Origin: Isoetes taiwanensis
Lineage: Eukaryota > Streptophyta > Lycopodiopsida > Isoetales > Isoetaceae
NCBI GenBank assembly: GCA_021234155.1
Contig: JAJEKV010000004.1
Location: forward strand, 5,090,109 to 5,154,108
DNA length: 64,000 bases
Direction: 5' to 3'
Shown here: in pieces, positions 52,396-63,665 of the stretch
Layout of the letters: every line of letters begins with the position of its first letter
Position numbering within the stretch: position 1 is the first letter of the stretch
Notes under the pieces: generated by a model
What the model saw: the letters and a program-made list of their open reading frames with translations, nothing else
The model's database searches: none
Told to the model about the DNA's origin: nothing
Program-made: the position numbers and the translations under genes

Positions 52396-52795
52396 TTCTA
52401 GTTTACCAAAGATACTCTTGAGGAAAAAGGTCGCAGGTAGGGCGCAGTACTTTGCCGGAGCAAACTTTGAGAGGCCATAACTTTGGCGTTCGGAGTCAGA
52501 ATTCAGTGTTCTTTACATCTTGGAAAGCTCTTTTCGATCCCTTTCCATTGGTATATTATATGAATGCTTTTACAAAAGATTACTGGTGCAAGTCAAGAGT
52601 CTTTCAGTTTTGGCCACATTACAGAATCTTGCCTGAAATCCTCTGAGGATTGGAGGTAGTAGCAGGGTTGATTAGGCTCAGCGGAGCAACCTGCACTATT
52701 CTCTTGGGTGGATCTCTGTTTCTTAGGGGCTCTGTTGCAGCAGGGGTTTTACCGCAATAGGTTTTGGTGAAGGGGTTTTCACTTCAGATGTCTCA

Positions 52796-54541
52796 ATGTC
52801 TGAATCTTCTATCAAGGATAATGTTCGGTGGAAGGATTTAGCACGAAAGTCTGACTTTCGGTATATGAGTCAAATGGAGAAGGCTGGTGGGTTTCCAGAA
52901 AATTTTTGCTCTTATACTCCTTTAGGCTCAAGCCAGGCAGGTGAAGTAGCAAAGATGCATAAGCAGATAAATACATCAACTGTTTCAATTGCAAAGGCAT
53001 TGCAACCCTTGAAATCTTTGTTTACAGTGACTGAGGAAGTAACTAAAATGACAAATGATAAAATGGTGGGCAAAACAAGTATGGAGGTACTAGCCAATGT
53101 TTCTGAGGATTTGCCATGTGCTGAGGCTTTACAGGTGGTGAAAGGAGATGATGAGGCACCTAAAGGTACCGAAAGTAATAATGGTGGGTTTGCAGATTTG
53201 AGGTCTAATTCTGTTCGCCAAGATCCTCCAAATGCTTGGAGATCAAATGACACAGTTAACAGATTGAGGAATGCTCATTTTAGTACTTGGGTGCGTAAAG
53301 ATCTTGTTCATAATTATCAGAGTTCACGTGTGCAGGAAGCGCTTACTTTCTTGGATCAGGGTAATAAGCAGGATTTTTTTGAAGTGTTGAAAGAGAGGAA
53401 AGGGGAGTTTTCGCATTCTGGTTGTGTGGAGGACTTTGCTCAAGGCATTAATGGTTCTGCTGTTGGAAACAAAGTTTGTGGCATACCAGTTATAGAAGTG
53501 GATCAATTGGAGCATCGAAAGTATGTGGCTAAACTGGTGGCACATTCTGTAATTGGGTACTATGCTGGAAATTATTTTAATTCTACTAAAATTACTGGAT
53601 GGATTGGTTCTATGCTCAGAAGGATGTCTATTGCACCTTTTAATTCTTTCAAAGTGTTAGGCAATAATTTCTTTTTGCTGCAGTTTGAAGACGAAGCGCC
53701 TGTTAATAGATTGACTTCAAGAGGTGTTTTCTCAATAGGAGGCTCATGTGTCATTTTTCAACATTATTCACCAGGCTTTTCTGCTGATAATCCTTATAAA
53801 GCAATGTTGCCTTGCTGGTTTCAAATTCATGGTTTGCCACCGGATCTATTGCTTCCAAAGTTCCTTATCTCTACTGCTAATGGTATTGGTAAGCATATAT
53901 CTCATTCAATTCTCAGAGGTGCTCGTGTTTGTGTAGCATTACTAATGGATCAGAGTCTTCCTAAGGAGGTAATAGTGAAGAATGGGGAGTTTTTCTCACG
54001 CTTTAACTTAGAGCTTTTGAATGGCAGTGAGTTAAAGTGTTGGTTTCCTTCTTTGAAGATATTGGATGTAGCTGTGCAGAAGGAATATCCCATTGGTGAT
54101 AAACAGCAAAATATGGATATATCTGCAAATCCTACAGAAGTTGCTCCAGAGAATCTGGATGAAAAGAAGGTATCTGGTTCGCAAGAATGTGGAAAAGATA
54201 TAGAAGTAGTTCCAATGGTGGTTGGTGAGGATGTTCATGATTCATCACCAGATGAAGAGATGGTAAAATGTTCCAATGATGAGTTTGCATGGCAAAGTCC
54301 TAAAAAGCGTAAAAGTAAAGCAAGGGTGAAGCATAACCTGGATAATGGTGATATCATAGAGTCAGGGGCTGGTGACGATTCATCTGAGGAGGAAGATAGG
54401 CACAAGGAAACTGGTGATATTAGTGAGCATAACATGGACCAGGCCTTGGTATTATATAAGCCACAGGAAACTGAGGTAAAAGTGGGAAAAGCCTCATCAA
54501 AAAAGAGGAGGAAGAAGAAATCCAAAATACCTCATGCTTAA
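52796..54541 (+). CDS. LINE ORF1 protein with DUF4283 domain
   Basis: 581 aa, uninterrupted. The N-terminal 190 residues are unrecognised. The segment RKYVAKLVAHSVIGYYAGNY (about residues 240-260) through FNSFKVLGNNFFLLQFEDEA, VNRLTSRGVFSIGGSCVIFQ and CWFQIHGLPPDLL (about 330-350) is the DUF4283 fold found in ORF1 of plant L1-type elements. It binds RNA together with the element's own transcript. The C-terminus is acidic, then strongly basic (SPKKRKSKARVK near residues 500-512; SSKKRRKKKSK at the end), likely nuclear signals. The usual CCHC knuckle is not seen. The first Met after stops was used as the start. Confidence 0.85.
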   Translation: MSESSIKDNVRWKDLARKSDFRYMSQMEKAGGFPENFCSYTPLGSSQAGEVAKMHKQINTSTVSIAKALQPLKSLFTVTEEVTKMTNDKMVGKTSMEVLANVSEDLPCAEALQVVKGDDEAPKGTESNNGGFADLRSNSVRQDPPNAWRSNDTVNRLRNAHFSTWVRKDLVHNYQSSRVQEALTFLDQGNKQDFFEVLKERKGEFSHSGCVEDFAQGINGSAVGNKVCGIPVIEVDQLEHRKYVAKLVAHSVIGYYAGNYFNSTKITGWIGSMLRRMSIAPFNSFKVLGNNFFLLQFEDEAPVNRLTSRGVFSIGGSCVIFQHYSPGFSADNPYKAMLPCWFQIHGLPPDLLLPKFLISTANGIGKHISHSILRGARVCVALLMDQSLPKEVIVKNGEFFSRFNLELLNGSELKCWFPSLKILDVAVQKEYPIGDKQQNMDISANPTEVAPENLDEKKVSGSQECGKDIEVVPMVVGEDVHDSSPDEEMVKCSNDEFAWQSPKKRKSKARVKHNLDNGDIIESGAGDDSSEEEDRHKETGDISEHNMDQALVLYKPQETEVKVGKASSKKRRKKKSKIPHA

Positions 54542-54755
54542 GATCATGTCTTGGAATGTGAGAGGAGCACGTTCATCTCCTCCAAAACGGCAGAGGTTGG
54601 CTAATTTAATTAAACACATTAATCCAGATATTTTATGTATTCAAGAGCATAAATGTGATAGAGGCAGGGTTATTCCAATGATGAATTTATTTGGGAAGCA
54701 AACTTCTGCTATAATAAGTACTTCAGGCAAGGCTGGAATTTGCTATACTGTATAA
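54534..54755 (+). pseudogene. LINE ORF2 endonuclease start, truncated
   Basis: It starts MLKIMSWNVRGARSSPPKRQ and continues LANLIKHINPDILCIQEHKC, the first catalytic motifs (N of SWN, E of QEHK) of the apurinic-type endonuclease. It then stops at 54755, with a frame-shifted remainder to about 54910. Its ATG overlaps the ORF1 stop (ATGCTTAA), a layout that suggests termination-reinitiation coupling. Confidence 0.85.
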
Positions 54756-55123
54756 CAAGAGTTGCAAAATACTATAAGATTTCAGGCAATATACTATATG
54801 GTGTTGATTTTGTATGTGCAAAACATAATTATAGGTCGTGTGAATATCAGAGGTCAAGGTTGGAACACAGGTCAGGAAGCCATCACAGCAGCCAAGGTGG
54901 GCACAGACCAGTAAATTATGACAGCAAAATCATACATAGAGCAGCCAAATTATTTCAATCTTGGCAAAAACCCATCAATTCTTTAAACTTCTTATGAAGC
55001 TCTGCCTTCTCCAGAACAATCAGAAGGCAACCCAACTTAAACTTAACAGAAATTTATTAAATTATGCTTTGAAAACCAGAGCCTTAAAACTGACACAACA
55101 TAATGGCTTTTAAGTAAACGGAC

Positions 55124-55543
55124 TCACCACAAATCAGAGACCAAGACAAAGCTCTTAAAGGGTAGAACCCCCACTCCAGAGGGATTCTCTTTATCCATAA
55201 TGGCCTTGGTTGCTGCATCCAAGAGCATGTGCAACTGCAAATGGCGTTCCAAATCCTCAAACACATCCTCCAACTGATTCAGGAAATCAAATTGTTTAAT
55301 ATTCTCAGGAAATCAAATTGTTTAATATTATCATGATATTTCAAGATAGGGGCTCTCGATTTCTTGCTCTTTCGTTGAATCTCTTCTTGCAGAGAGGAGA
55401 TCTTGGACTACAAAGCTGCAATGGTTCTAGCCTTAGAGCCATTCAAATCATCTATCTTAGCGTCCATGGCTTTAATCCATGCTGGAACTTGCTCTGAATT
55501 CGCTACATGCTTCTTCTTAAGCTTGGAATTAACTCTTGGAGCC
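55124..55543 (-). pseudogene. Small coiled-coil ORF, disrupted
   Basis: The frame begins MAPRVNSKLKKKHVANSEQV and PAWIKAMDAKIDDLNGSKAR, has a TAG near 55410, continues SKISSLQEEIQRKSKKSRAP, and is shifted by a 26-27 bp tandem duplication at about 55282-55335. It resumes FLNQLEDVFEDLERHLQLHM and ends FVLVSDLW. It is a basic N-terminus followed by heptad-like leucines, so probably a coiled coil. It lies downstream of the gag-protease segment on the same strand and could be an accessory ORF of that element, or an independent gene. Confidence 0.5.
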
Positions 55544-56070
55544 ATAGACAGCAGCAGAATGTACTAGAGGCTAAAATAACGAAGCTTAAGTAAGGAAAAG
55601 GAAAGTCTGAAGTAGCACAACAGGAAAAAACAAAGGGCAAAACTTGGTAAGCACAGCAAGAAAAGGGAAAAAAAAATTCTGATAAGGATCTTTGCAGAGT
55701 GAACCGAATCCCAAATATCAAAACGGGAAAAAACCCTGTGGGCTGTGGTGCTGAACACCAAAGTTTTGCAGACCCAGATCGTGAGCACTAGAGAACTCCG
55801 TTAAGCAGGAATTGTTGCATAGTTGTACTTGCCAAGGAGAAAAGCTTGGTGGGTGCGGATGAAATACTAAGAAAAGTTGGTGGATAGCACTGAAAACCTA
55901 AAAACTTAGCAGACCACAATCAGCAACCAGAAGCGCTGGGACCAAACCCTAAGAAGGAGATGCTAAAATGAGGAGCTGATGAAGAACGAAGGAACGTGAA
56001 AGAAGATAAATAGGGGAGGACAAACTAACTAACTAACCAACCAACTACCTCCGTAGTTCTAGAACTTCAT

Positions 56071-56607
56071 TTACCTTCTATTCTGTGAAACGAAGGTAAA
56101 TGCCATTTCCCCTTTTGACCAAACGGGTCTCGCATCAACTGTAGAAAGCCATTTCCTTCCCAAAAGCAAATCATAAATGTCTGACTTCTCTTCTATCCCT
56201 TCAAAAGCAACCACAACAAAGTTAGCTGCAACAATTATACCTTCAACATCAATTGACACATTGCTGACTATTCCTACAGGGCTAATCTTTGTGTTTGAAA
56301 AAGATTTTAAAACCATTGGAGCCTTCTTATCTATCTCAAGGCCACACAATCTCATAACATGATGAGGCATACCATTCAAAGGTGATCCCCCATCCAATAG
56401 AACCTTGGTCAAGATTTTTTTGCCCATTCTGGCAACACAAGTGAAAGCCCCTGGGTCATAATCCTCCTGAGTAAGCATGTGTTCCTCAATATGATTAGTT
56501 AGAGCAAACTCATCTTCTCTGGTCAAATTGAGCACCTTTTTCCTGTAGGATGGAGCTATTTTGAGCAGAGTTAGCAGGTCAACACTGATTTTCGAATTTT
56601 TAAGCAA
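56071..56607 (-). pseudogene. Retropepsin-like protease domain of Ty3-type element
   Basis: The frame contains FTCVARMGKKILTKVLLDGG, SPLNGMP, then VSIDVEGIIVAANFVVV and DLLLGRKWL. The pattern (L-D-G-G-S..N.MP ... LLGR.WL) matches the aspartic protease of plant Ty3-type retrotransposons (active-site D-G-G in place of D-S/T-G). It is joined to the upstream gag by a disrupted segment: an in-frame TAG near 56800 and a one-base slip at the seven-base homopolymer 56635-56641. No reverse transcriptase or integrase follows. Confidence 0.75.
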
Positions 56608-56803
56608 ATACTCAAAATCTTCACTATCTTTATCTTTTTTTCAAATATTTCTGAACATGGGGAGGAGATACAACCATGTTTTGATCAACTTTCTTGTGTT
56701 TTATAGCATTGACTTCCTCATTAGCTCGTGCTGGCTCCTTTTTCTTTGCATTGTTCATTCCTCTAGTATGCACAGCCATAATCTCCTCCAGTTCTTCAAT
56801 TTC

Positions 56804-57409
56804 CTACACAAATCTGATGGAAGCATTTTGTTCATTAGGCTTAGATTTTTCCTGCCTAGCAAAATATTCTTTTACACTGCACCTATCTTCATAATGTCCC
56901 ACAGCTTTGCAAAATACACACACAGGGCATTCCTTACCAAAATGCCCTCTTTTACCACATTTTGTACAAGGCCTATACCAGCAGTAATCAGAGGAGTGAG
57001 AATTTCTTGAACAGTGAGCACAAGGTGGATAAACCTTCTTCTCAAATTTTGAGTTCTTCATTTCTTGAAGTTGCTTGGTCACCTCAACCAAGGCCTCTGA
57101 CACTTTGGTTATCTCAGCTTTCACATCTGCTACAGGACCTTCACTATCCTCCATTTTTGTCTTCTTCTTTTCCTTCTGAATAGCATAAACTGGTACAGTT
57201 TCTGGTCCCATATATTCCTGCTTATAATCTGGAATAAAAGGATCATGAGGTGAGTGCATATCATCTGGTAAGTAGGAAATCATATCTGCAATTTCAGTAG
57301 CTTTAATGAAAGCCTTATGTATCGTCTCAAAGCCTTCTTGTTTTTGGATCTTGAGCATCTTCCTATATGTTCTTGGTCTACTGCTTAATCCTCTGATAAA
57401 GGATGACAC
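56804..57409 (-). pseudogene. Ty3-type gag C-terminus with three zinc knuckles
   Basis: It begins SSFIRGLSSRPRTYRKM (end of the capsid helix bundle) and has a charged linker with a coiled-coil-like VADVKAEITKVSEALVEVTK. Three CX2CX4HX4C knuckles follow (CAHCSRNSHSSDYC, CTKCGKRGHFGKEC, CVFCKAVGHYEDRC). Knuckles bind the element RNA. A frameshift near 57410 separates it from the N-terminal gag. Confidence 0.85.
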
Positions 57410-57945
57410 TTGACAAGATAAACATTAAACCTTTCCACATATTGGTGAACACTTTCACCATGCTTTATGTGAAAGGTTTGCAGTTCAAAAATCAAATCCT
57501 GAGGATCCAAAAGCTTACCAAACCTTGGCAAGAATTTCTTGACCAATTCATCCCAAGAGTTAGCTCCTAAACTCATAACATACTCAAGCCAAGCTCTAAC
57601 CTCATCATTCTTGAAACATCTTTTAAACTCAGAAAATTTGCAACCTTTCTTGTGACCATATTCTTGGTAATACTCCTCAAAAGTCTTTAGAAAATTGTTA
57701 GCATTCATGCTTGGATCAAAGGTAGGAACATGAATTGGCATATTTAACTCAAAGTAATGACAAGGCATACCTGAGTTTGCTTGTATAGTCACAGTAGGTG
57801 CTGCAGCAGAAGCTTCATGATTCTGCTGTGCTTCAGCATGCTCAGATGTTTCATTAGTTCTCCTATGAGCCATGAGTTCAAACTCCAGGAAAAGATCTCG
57901 GTAGGACCTCCAAAATGTTGAAGGTGTTCCTGGCAAAACCTTCAA
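57385..57945 (-). pseudogene. Ty3-type gag N-terminal capsid domain
   Basis: It starts MKVLPGTPSTFWRSYRDLFL. The capsid-like retrotransposon gag domain runs from about residue 70: HVPTFDPSMNANNFLKTFEE, CFKNDEVRAWLEYV, WDELVKKFLPRF and GESVHQYVERFN. Together with the two segments below, it is a gag-protease unit of about 1.9 kb lacking polymerase. LTRs and a primer-binding site were not found. Confidence 0.85.
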
Positions 57946-57949
57946 CCTC

Positions 57950-60660
57950 AGTGGTTTAGAACCTCTAGGTTGCTTGAGGCAACCACTCTAAGTGAGAAAA
58001 ATCCAAGAAGAATGCTCAAACAATTGTTTAAGATAGCTTTCCCTGAAGGTAAAAAAGCCTGCCTTGCAAGAATGTGTGTCAAATGCAAACCAAAGGGATT
58101 TTGATCATGATTCTTATTTCTAGAGCTGCACAAGATCTTGAAGGATCTTGGGACAAAAGTCAGAAGGATTTTGATGAGGGTAAAATCGCCAAATAAGCAC
58201 TCCTGACCAGGTCAATTTTTGGTCAATATCCATGGCAGAGAGCTAGATTTTCAAACTCGATGTAGGTGGCCTCTTTTTGAGATCTGATGCTTTAGTCTTC
58301 CTCTAAGATGTCTGCACACCATATTCCTGAGTGCCCTTTGCAAAAAGAGGTGTACCCTTTTGGGATTTTGATTTTTTGGATGACTGACTGTCACAAAATA
58401 TGAACAGTATGAAAAAGTATGTTTGCTGGATGTTTAAATGCACTTTTTTGCTTTTTCTTATGCAATATCTATGCCTACCATGACTTGCCAATGAATGGTG
58501 AATATTGTTTGAGCAATATGCAGATGTAGAGCTAGACTCAATGGCCCTCTGGTGCAGGCTTAAATCTATATCAATTAGTCAAGCAAGTATTACGACTATC
58601 ATATGCTAGTATTCAAAGTGTTTAAATGCAATGCCCCTACTTCTCTTTTCCTCAGAGTAATGTGCAAAGGCAAAATAATGCAAGGAGAATGACTTCTGTC
58701 ACACGAGCGATAGGAAATACTCATAAATTTGACAATAAGGCTCGAATTTTCATTTTAATCAGGTTCACGCAGGCAAACAATATCAATCCCAAGCTCAAAG
58801 TCTTGGGCACAGGATCAAATAGGTATACAATCAAAGAAATAGCATGAATTTGTCAGTAATTCATGCAAAATATCAGGTCTGGAAGGCAGAATCTAGCTCC
58901 CAATATGCAAGCCGGTCCTTCTTCAAGGTAATCAATCTCTTTTTCACCTCAAAGCCCTCGAAATTCTTCTGAGCACAAACGCCCTTTTAAAATTCCCCTG
59001 CTTCGTCCCGTTCTCGACTAATTTGATTTAATTCTCTGTCTTTTAGCTTCTGCGATGCAATCTTGGTGTTGTACAAGATAATTCGGCAGCTTAAAGTCAT
59101 GATTAGGTGGTTGTTTCAGGCGAATTAGATGGATCTTGGCATTTCTGGGATTTAGGGTTCTTGGCAAACTTGACGAAATATCTCACAGGCCGAATTTAAA
59201 CTGGAAGCTCAAGGTATATAACAACAAATAAATCCAGTATTATTAATAAATAACGCGTAATATCCACGTGGGCCTCGGTACCTCCACTGCCCCACACGCC
59301 TGGATATTCCATGTGTCAGGGGGTGATTGGCTAAGGAATCTAGGCTTTGGGGGGGGGGGTAGATAGGAAACATTTTTTTGTAAAATAGGCTAAGGCACGA
59401 TTCCCAAGAAGCTATTTTTGAAGGCCAAAATAAACGATTTTTTTTTTTAATTTTCTTTTTTGCAAAAAGGATCTTTTAAGATGCTCTAGAGGATGCTGAA
59501 ATCTTTTTTTGCAAAGGAGCACTTTTGAATTTTGGCTTTGAAAAGGTATATATGGATGGTGATGTGGCATGAGGGCATGATGAGTTGGCAATGTAAGGAT
59601 GACATGGCAAACAAACGTGGTGAGGTGTCAAACAACTTGGCTAAGAATATGTTTTCTAGTCAAAACTTGGGATGAGGTGGACATGATGTGTATGACATAT
59701 GGATGATGATGTGGAGATGTTGGTGATGATGTGGCATAATGATATGTCTCCCTTATGGATTCAACCATGTAATTTGAAGAGCTTTTGCAAAAAATAGAAT
59801 CTCAATGGGGTGACACGTGCATGGTATGACATGGCAATGTGGATGACATGTATGGTGACTTGGCCTCTTTGAGTGTTGTCATAGGTCAATTTAAGCATCA
59901 ATGCATATAATTTGCATTTTCTAGGCAAATTTTGACTTTAAGTGCTTCCCTTAGGAATTTTTGCATTCTCTCTCATGTTTTGACTTATAAAGAGAGGAAG
60001 TTGACCTTTGACCATATGTATGACCAAGTCAAGTGGAATTTTTGTGCTTGAATGAGATGGTGATGGGATGGCAACTGTGTGGAATGTGAATGACATGTAA
60101 AGGGGAAGTTTTGACTAAAAAAATCTTCAAGGCCAATTTTGACTTGGGAGATGAAATGTAGGCATGGAACTTGGGATCTCATGAGCATATCTTCATGATG
60201 AAGGGTGTGGAGGGTGTAGGATGGGAATCAAAGAATGTAATTATGCCAAGAACTCAAATAGTAGCATCACATACCAAGAACTCTTCAAGGGGTCTTCCAA
60301 TCTTCAAATTTGCTTGATTCACCTTCATGACTTGCTTGTGTGACCTGAGTCAAATGTCCTCACCTTGCTCTTCAAGTCTTCAAAGTGTGCAAAGATGCAT
60401 TCTTCTTGTGTGTCTAAGTTCGAATCAAAGTATGAGCATGAAAATATGAAATGTGTCTTGCTCTTCCATGCTGCCATGGCATGGCAGCACTTGACTTCTC
60501 CAAAAACCTCTTCAAATCGTGCCTCCGGTCATCTTGTTGCACTGCGTTCCAATTGCCGATGCATTCAAGTGATGATAGCTAAGGTTAGTGAACCGGCCTT
60601 GCCCTAATAAAAAATAAGGCCAGGGATATGTACTGAATATAGATTTGTTTGCAGGCTAAA
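57950..60660. other. No supported gene; GATGTGGCA-rich patch
   Basis: 57950-59250 could hold the leader or LTR of the gag element, but I could not pair LTR ends. 59560-60210 repeats the words GATGTGGCA, GATGACATG and CATGATG many times without fixed period. A 12-base G run lies at about 59349. Confidence 0.4.
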
Positions 60661-60670
60661 GAGGCGAATG

Positions 60671-60770
60671 GAATACTTCTCATACTGCCACCCACAGACC
60701 CGACGTACATCGTTCCATCTTTATGTATTCTCTACTCTCATACCTAAAAGATTTATCTTGCTGGTAAGAA
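60671..60770 (+). other. Candidate exon, unknown gene
   Basis: TTTGCAG acceptor at about 60655 and GTAAGA donor at about 60764 bound a segment. One frame reads AKEANGILLILPPTDPTYIV and PSLCILYSHT, then a stop three codons later; another frame is open. Its identity is unknown. It sits upstream of the duplicated exon-like unit at 60851. Confidence 0.25.
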
Positions 60771-60850
60771 AAAGAAAGCAAAGGTTTTATATCTATTTTG
60801 AATTCCTGCTAGGACATTTCGCATCTCTATTTGCTGATATAGTGCTACAG

Positions 60851-61026
60851 ATTCAGGCTTAAACAGCTTGCATATGCAGAAGAGAATGTCCAGATGAATG
60901 CCAGAGATTCTTTAAACCTTGGTAAGCATCTTTATTTGCTGATACAACGCTACAGATTCAGGCTTAAACAACTTGCATATGCAGAAGAGGATGTGCAGAT
61001 GAAGGCCAGAGATTCTTTAAACCTCG
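60851..61026 (+). repeat. Tandemly duplicated exon-like unit, 105-bp period
   Basis: The units 60851-60921 and 60956-61026 each follow a TACAG acceptor and end at a GTAAGC donor. They encode near-identical FRLKQLAYAEENVQMNARDS and FRLKQLAYAEEDVQMKARDS, then LNL. The 34 bp between them is too short for an intron, so the exon and its flanks were duplicated. The protein family is not recognised. Confidence 0.7.
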
Positions 61027-61039
61027 GTAAGCATCTTTA

Positions 61040-63400
61040 TTAAGTAAGTTAATAGAAATTTAGTTAGAAAGTGATTATTTTTTCAGTGGCCTGTCTCTGT
61101 TTTGTAGGAACAAGTGTTAGAATAGTGTTTTGACAAAGTAGAGATAAAAGGACAGACCCATATTCTGCTTGCTTAGTCCCATGTTCCAATGGGGATGTGC
61201 TTACAAGCCTGGATGTCAATGCTGATTTGCTTACAAGCCCAAAAACAGGTAGAATCATTCATGTTAATCTTTTTTTGCATTCTTCTTCATTTGTAAGCAT
61301 GGTTTGTAACAACAGGTATAAATGTGAAGGTTAACATCACTGCAGAGTCTAAAACAGCTAAAAATCATTGACCTTGTTTCATTTTTTAATGATCTAGGCA
61401 TTTTCCGAACATGATTGTTTTTTCCTTATGTAGATCCTTAAGAGTCTGGAAAGTAATGGATCCCATGATGCAGACGATCCGTTTCTATTCTACATTAAGC
61501 AAAAATAAATGGCTGTGAAAGTATTAGAATTGGAAAACTGGAACAACATCCCATCTTCCCGGATTGTAATGTATTTTCTGCCTTATATTATATTAAAAAC
61601 TATGTATTCCATGAATTTCAATGGTTTTACTGGCATGTTGATTACTTGTATCTGATAGTTGACAATTAAAAAAATTAGAAACAACCACTTACACATTAAG
61701 AATCTACTCTTTAACCTGCAAGAACCTCCTTGGCAATAATCAGCCATGTAAATAACCATTAATTTTTTTGTTTAAATGTATGCCACGTGTCAGCATTTGA
61801 TTAGTTGAAATAATATTTTTTATTTTAGAAATATGCCGCGTGTCGATATTTAATTGGTTAAAAGACATTAGAAACAACACTTAGGTTTTTCTGTGTTATA
61901 ATAATACTTTTCTATATGTCCTTATTTTAAAAAAACAATAGTTAGGAGCATTAAAAGCAATAGCTAGATTTAAATAACACATGTGGTATTTTGTTAAATA
62001 ACATGTAATTTTTTATAAAACCATCTTACTTTGACGTTGTAATTTTATTCTTCACGTGTAATAATATCTAAACCTGAAGGAAAACAATTCATGGTTTTGC
62101 TAAAAACTACAAGTAGAGAAAAAAACACACACGTAGAAAAGGAAAAAAGAATGGTCTTTTCTCACTTTACCTACATGTGTTATTTAGAAGACAAACAACA
62201 CGTGGCTCCTTAAAAAACAACAGTCAAGAAAAAACAACACGTTGACAAAAGTTCGCTAAAAACAATAGTGAAAAAAAGGACACGCTGATCAAAAAATAAA
62301 AAGGCGCCAGAAAAACCACGGTGGGATTTTTTTTGCCAAAAACCCACTGTCTCTTTGTGCAAATCTGGATAAATGGGCCGCGTGGACTTTTAAGGCCGTT
62401 TTGGTATTGTTTTTAGCATAAAACAGCAGATAAAAACAATTGTGGACCAAAAATTGGGGTGAGTATGTTGTGATCATAGCATCCCTATTCATATAGTACG
62501 ATAAGGCCGAGAATCTTGAGTCAAAGACAATGTCAAAGCTCTTGTCTAAGAGAGGCTCTTGGAGTGCTTGAAAACAAGAATAAGTAGTAGAAAATACTAG
62601 TGTTCGTATTTTTTTCTTTCTGACCACCAAAGGTTTGTTTCATCCAAGTGCAAGATTAAATTTATTGGTGAGGAGATTATCTGCATATCTTTGTTGCATT
62701 ATTTGTTCTTCTTTCTTTTAGAAATATAATGTATTTTCTATATCTTAATTAGTGAAGGACCAAAGTCGTAGGTGGGGTGTTAGCTGATCCTTTATATAAT
62801 GGCATGCCTTTAGGTAAAGGCTCTTAGCCCTTCACGTTTACCCTTTCATACCGCTATGGTACTATACAACCTCTATTGACAATGAAAGTGTCTTGTATCC
62901 TAGTGCAATTGTGTATTTTATTCCTCTCATCAGTAAAGTTAACACATTAGGCTATCTAAAAACATGGGGGCATTAATTGCATTTATTTGCATAAGTGCAC
63001 ATCAACTCAGAATTGAGACAAGTAGGTGGCTTTGTCAAAGTAAGAACTCTGAAAGATAAATGACATACATCCAGATATGTCCAACATTTATGACTATCAA
63101 AGGGTGGATTCATGATATGGTGTCTCAACTCTGCTCATTTTTTCACCACAAAAATAGCCCAAAACATAGTTCAAGATTTTGGTTTGTACACACAAAAATT
63201 CAAATCATTTAGCATTTATAATAGTGCAAAAATAAAATTCCCTCTCTTTGGCATGATATCTTTCTCGATAATAGGACCTTTTGAATTTGCCACGCAAGCC
63301 AAATGCCAGGAGGCCAAAATAATGTGGACCGCCAAAAAATAACCAAAAACACCAAAAAGACCTAAATAGAGACTGCAGAAGAATAGCCAGATCTTGTGGA
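61040..63400. other. No supported gene
   Basis: AT-rich. 61780-62310 is dense in AAAAACAA(C/T)A and CACGTG/CACGTGT words without fixed period. The open frame at 62289-62630 (minus) has no motif. The stretch near 62775-62830 resembles a decayed copia-type polyprotein end only weakly. Confidence 0.3.
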
Positions 63401-63665
63401 TCATAGCCAAACAGATCGTGTGGATCATAGCCACCAAACAGAAATTGGCAGATCATAGCTTGCCGAATCATGGGAAAAGCTTTTGCTATATGCAGTGCCG
63501 ATTTTGTTTCCATTGATTTTTGGTGTGCGGAAGCATAGTCAGATCTTGTGGATCATAGCTTGTGGATCATAGCACATAGATTGTCAGATCATAGCTAGAG
63601 CTTGCCGAATGATAGGCAAAATTTTTGCTGTATGTAGTGCCGATTTTGTTTCGATTGATTTTGAC
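63400..63665. repeat. Direct repeats with GATCATAG words, 142-bp period
   Basis: The about 60-bp segment CTTGCCGAAT(C/G)AT(G)GG...GTGCCGATTTTGTTTC occurs at 63459 and 63601. The word GTGGATCATAGC recurs around them (about 63398, 63419, 63548, 63563). No gene was identified; the minus-strand frame at 63595-63996 is unremarkable. Confidence 0.7.

Larger units (their letters stand above)
52396..54910 (+). mobile_element. LINE with intact ORF1 and truncated ORF2
   Basis: A leader of about 400 bp precedes ORF1 (52796-54541) and the start of ORF2 (54534). The ORF2 endonuclease is lost after about 75-120 codons, and no reverse transcriptase follows. The copy is therefore 3'-truncated or rearranged, unlike the usual 5'-truncated LINEs elsewhere in the window. 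Confidence 0.7.

Noticed and set aside
57950-59300. LTR and primer-binding site of the gag element
   Set aside because: No TG...CA pair, tRNA-complementary site or matching LTR could be identified by eye.
62775-62835. Possible copia polyprotein end (ADPLYNGMPLGK)
   Set aside because: Only a dozen residues of loose similarity with no neighbouring RNase H motif.
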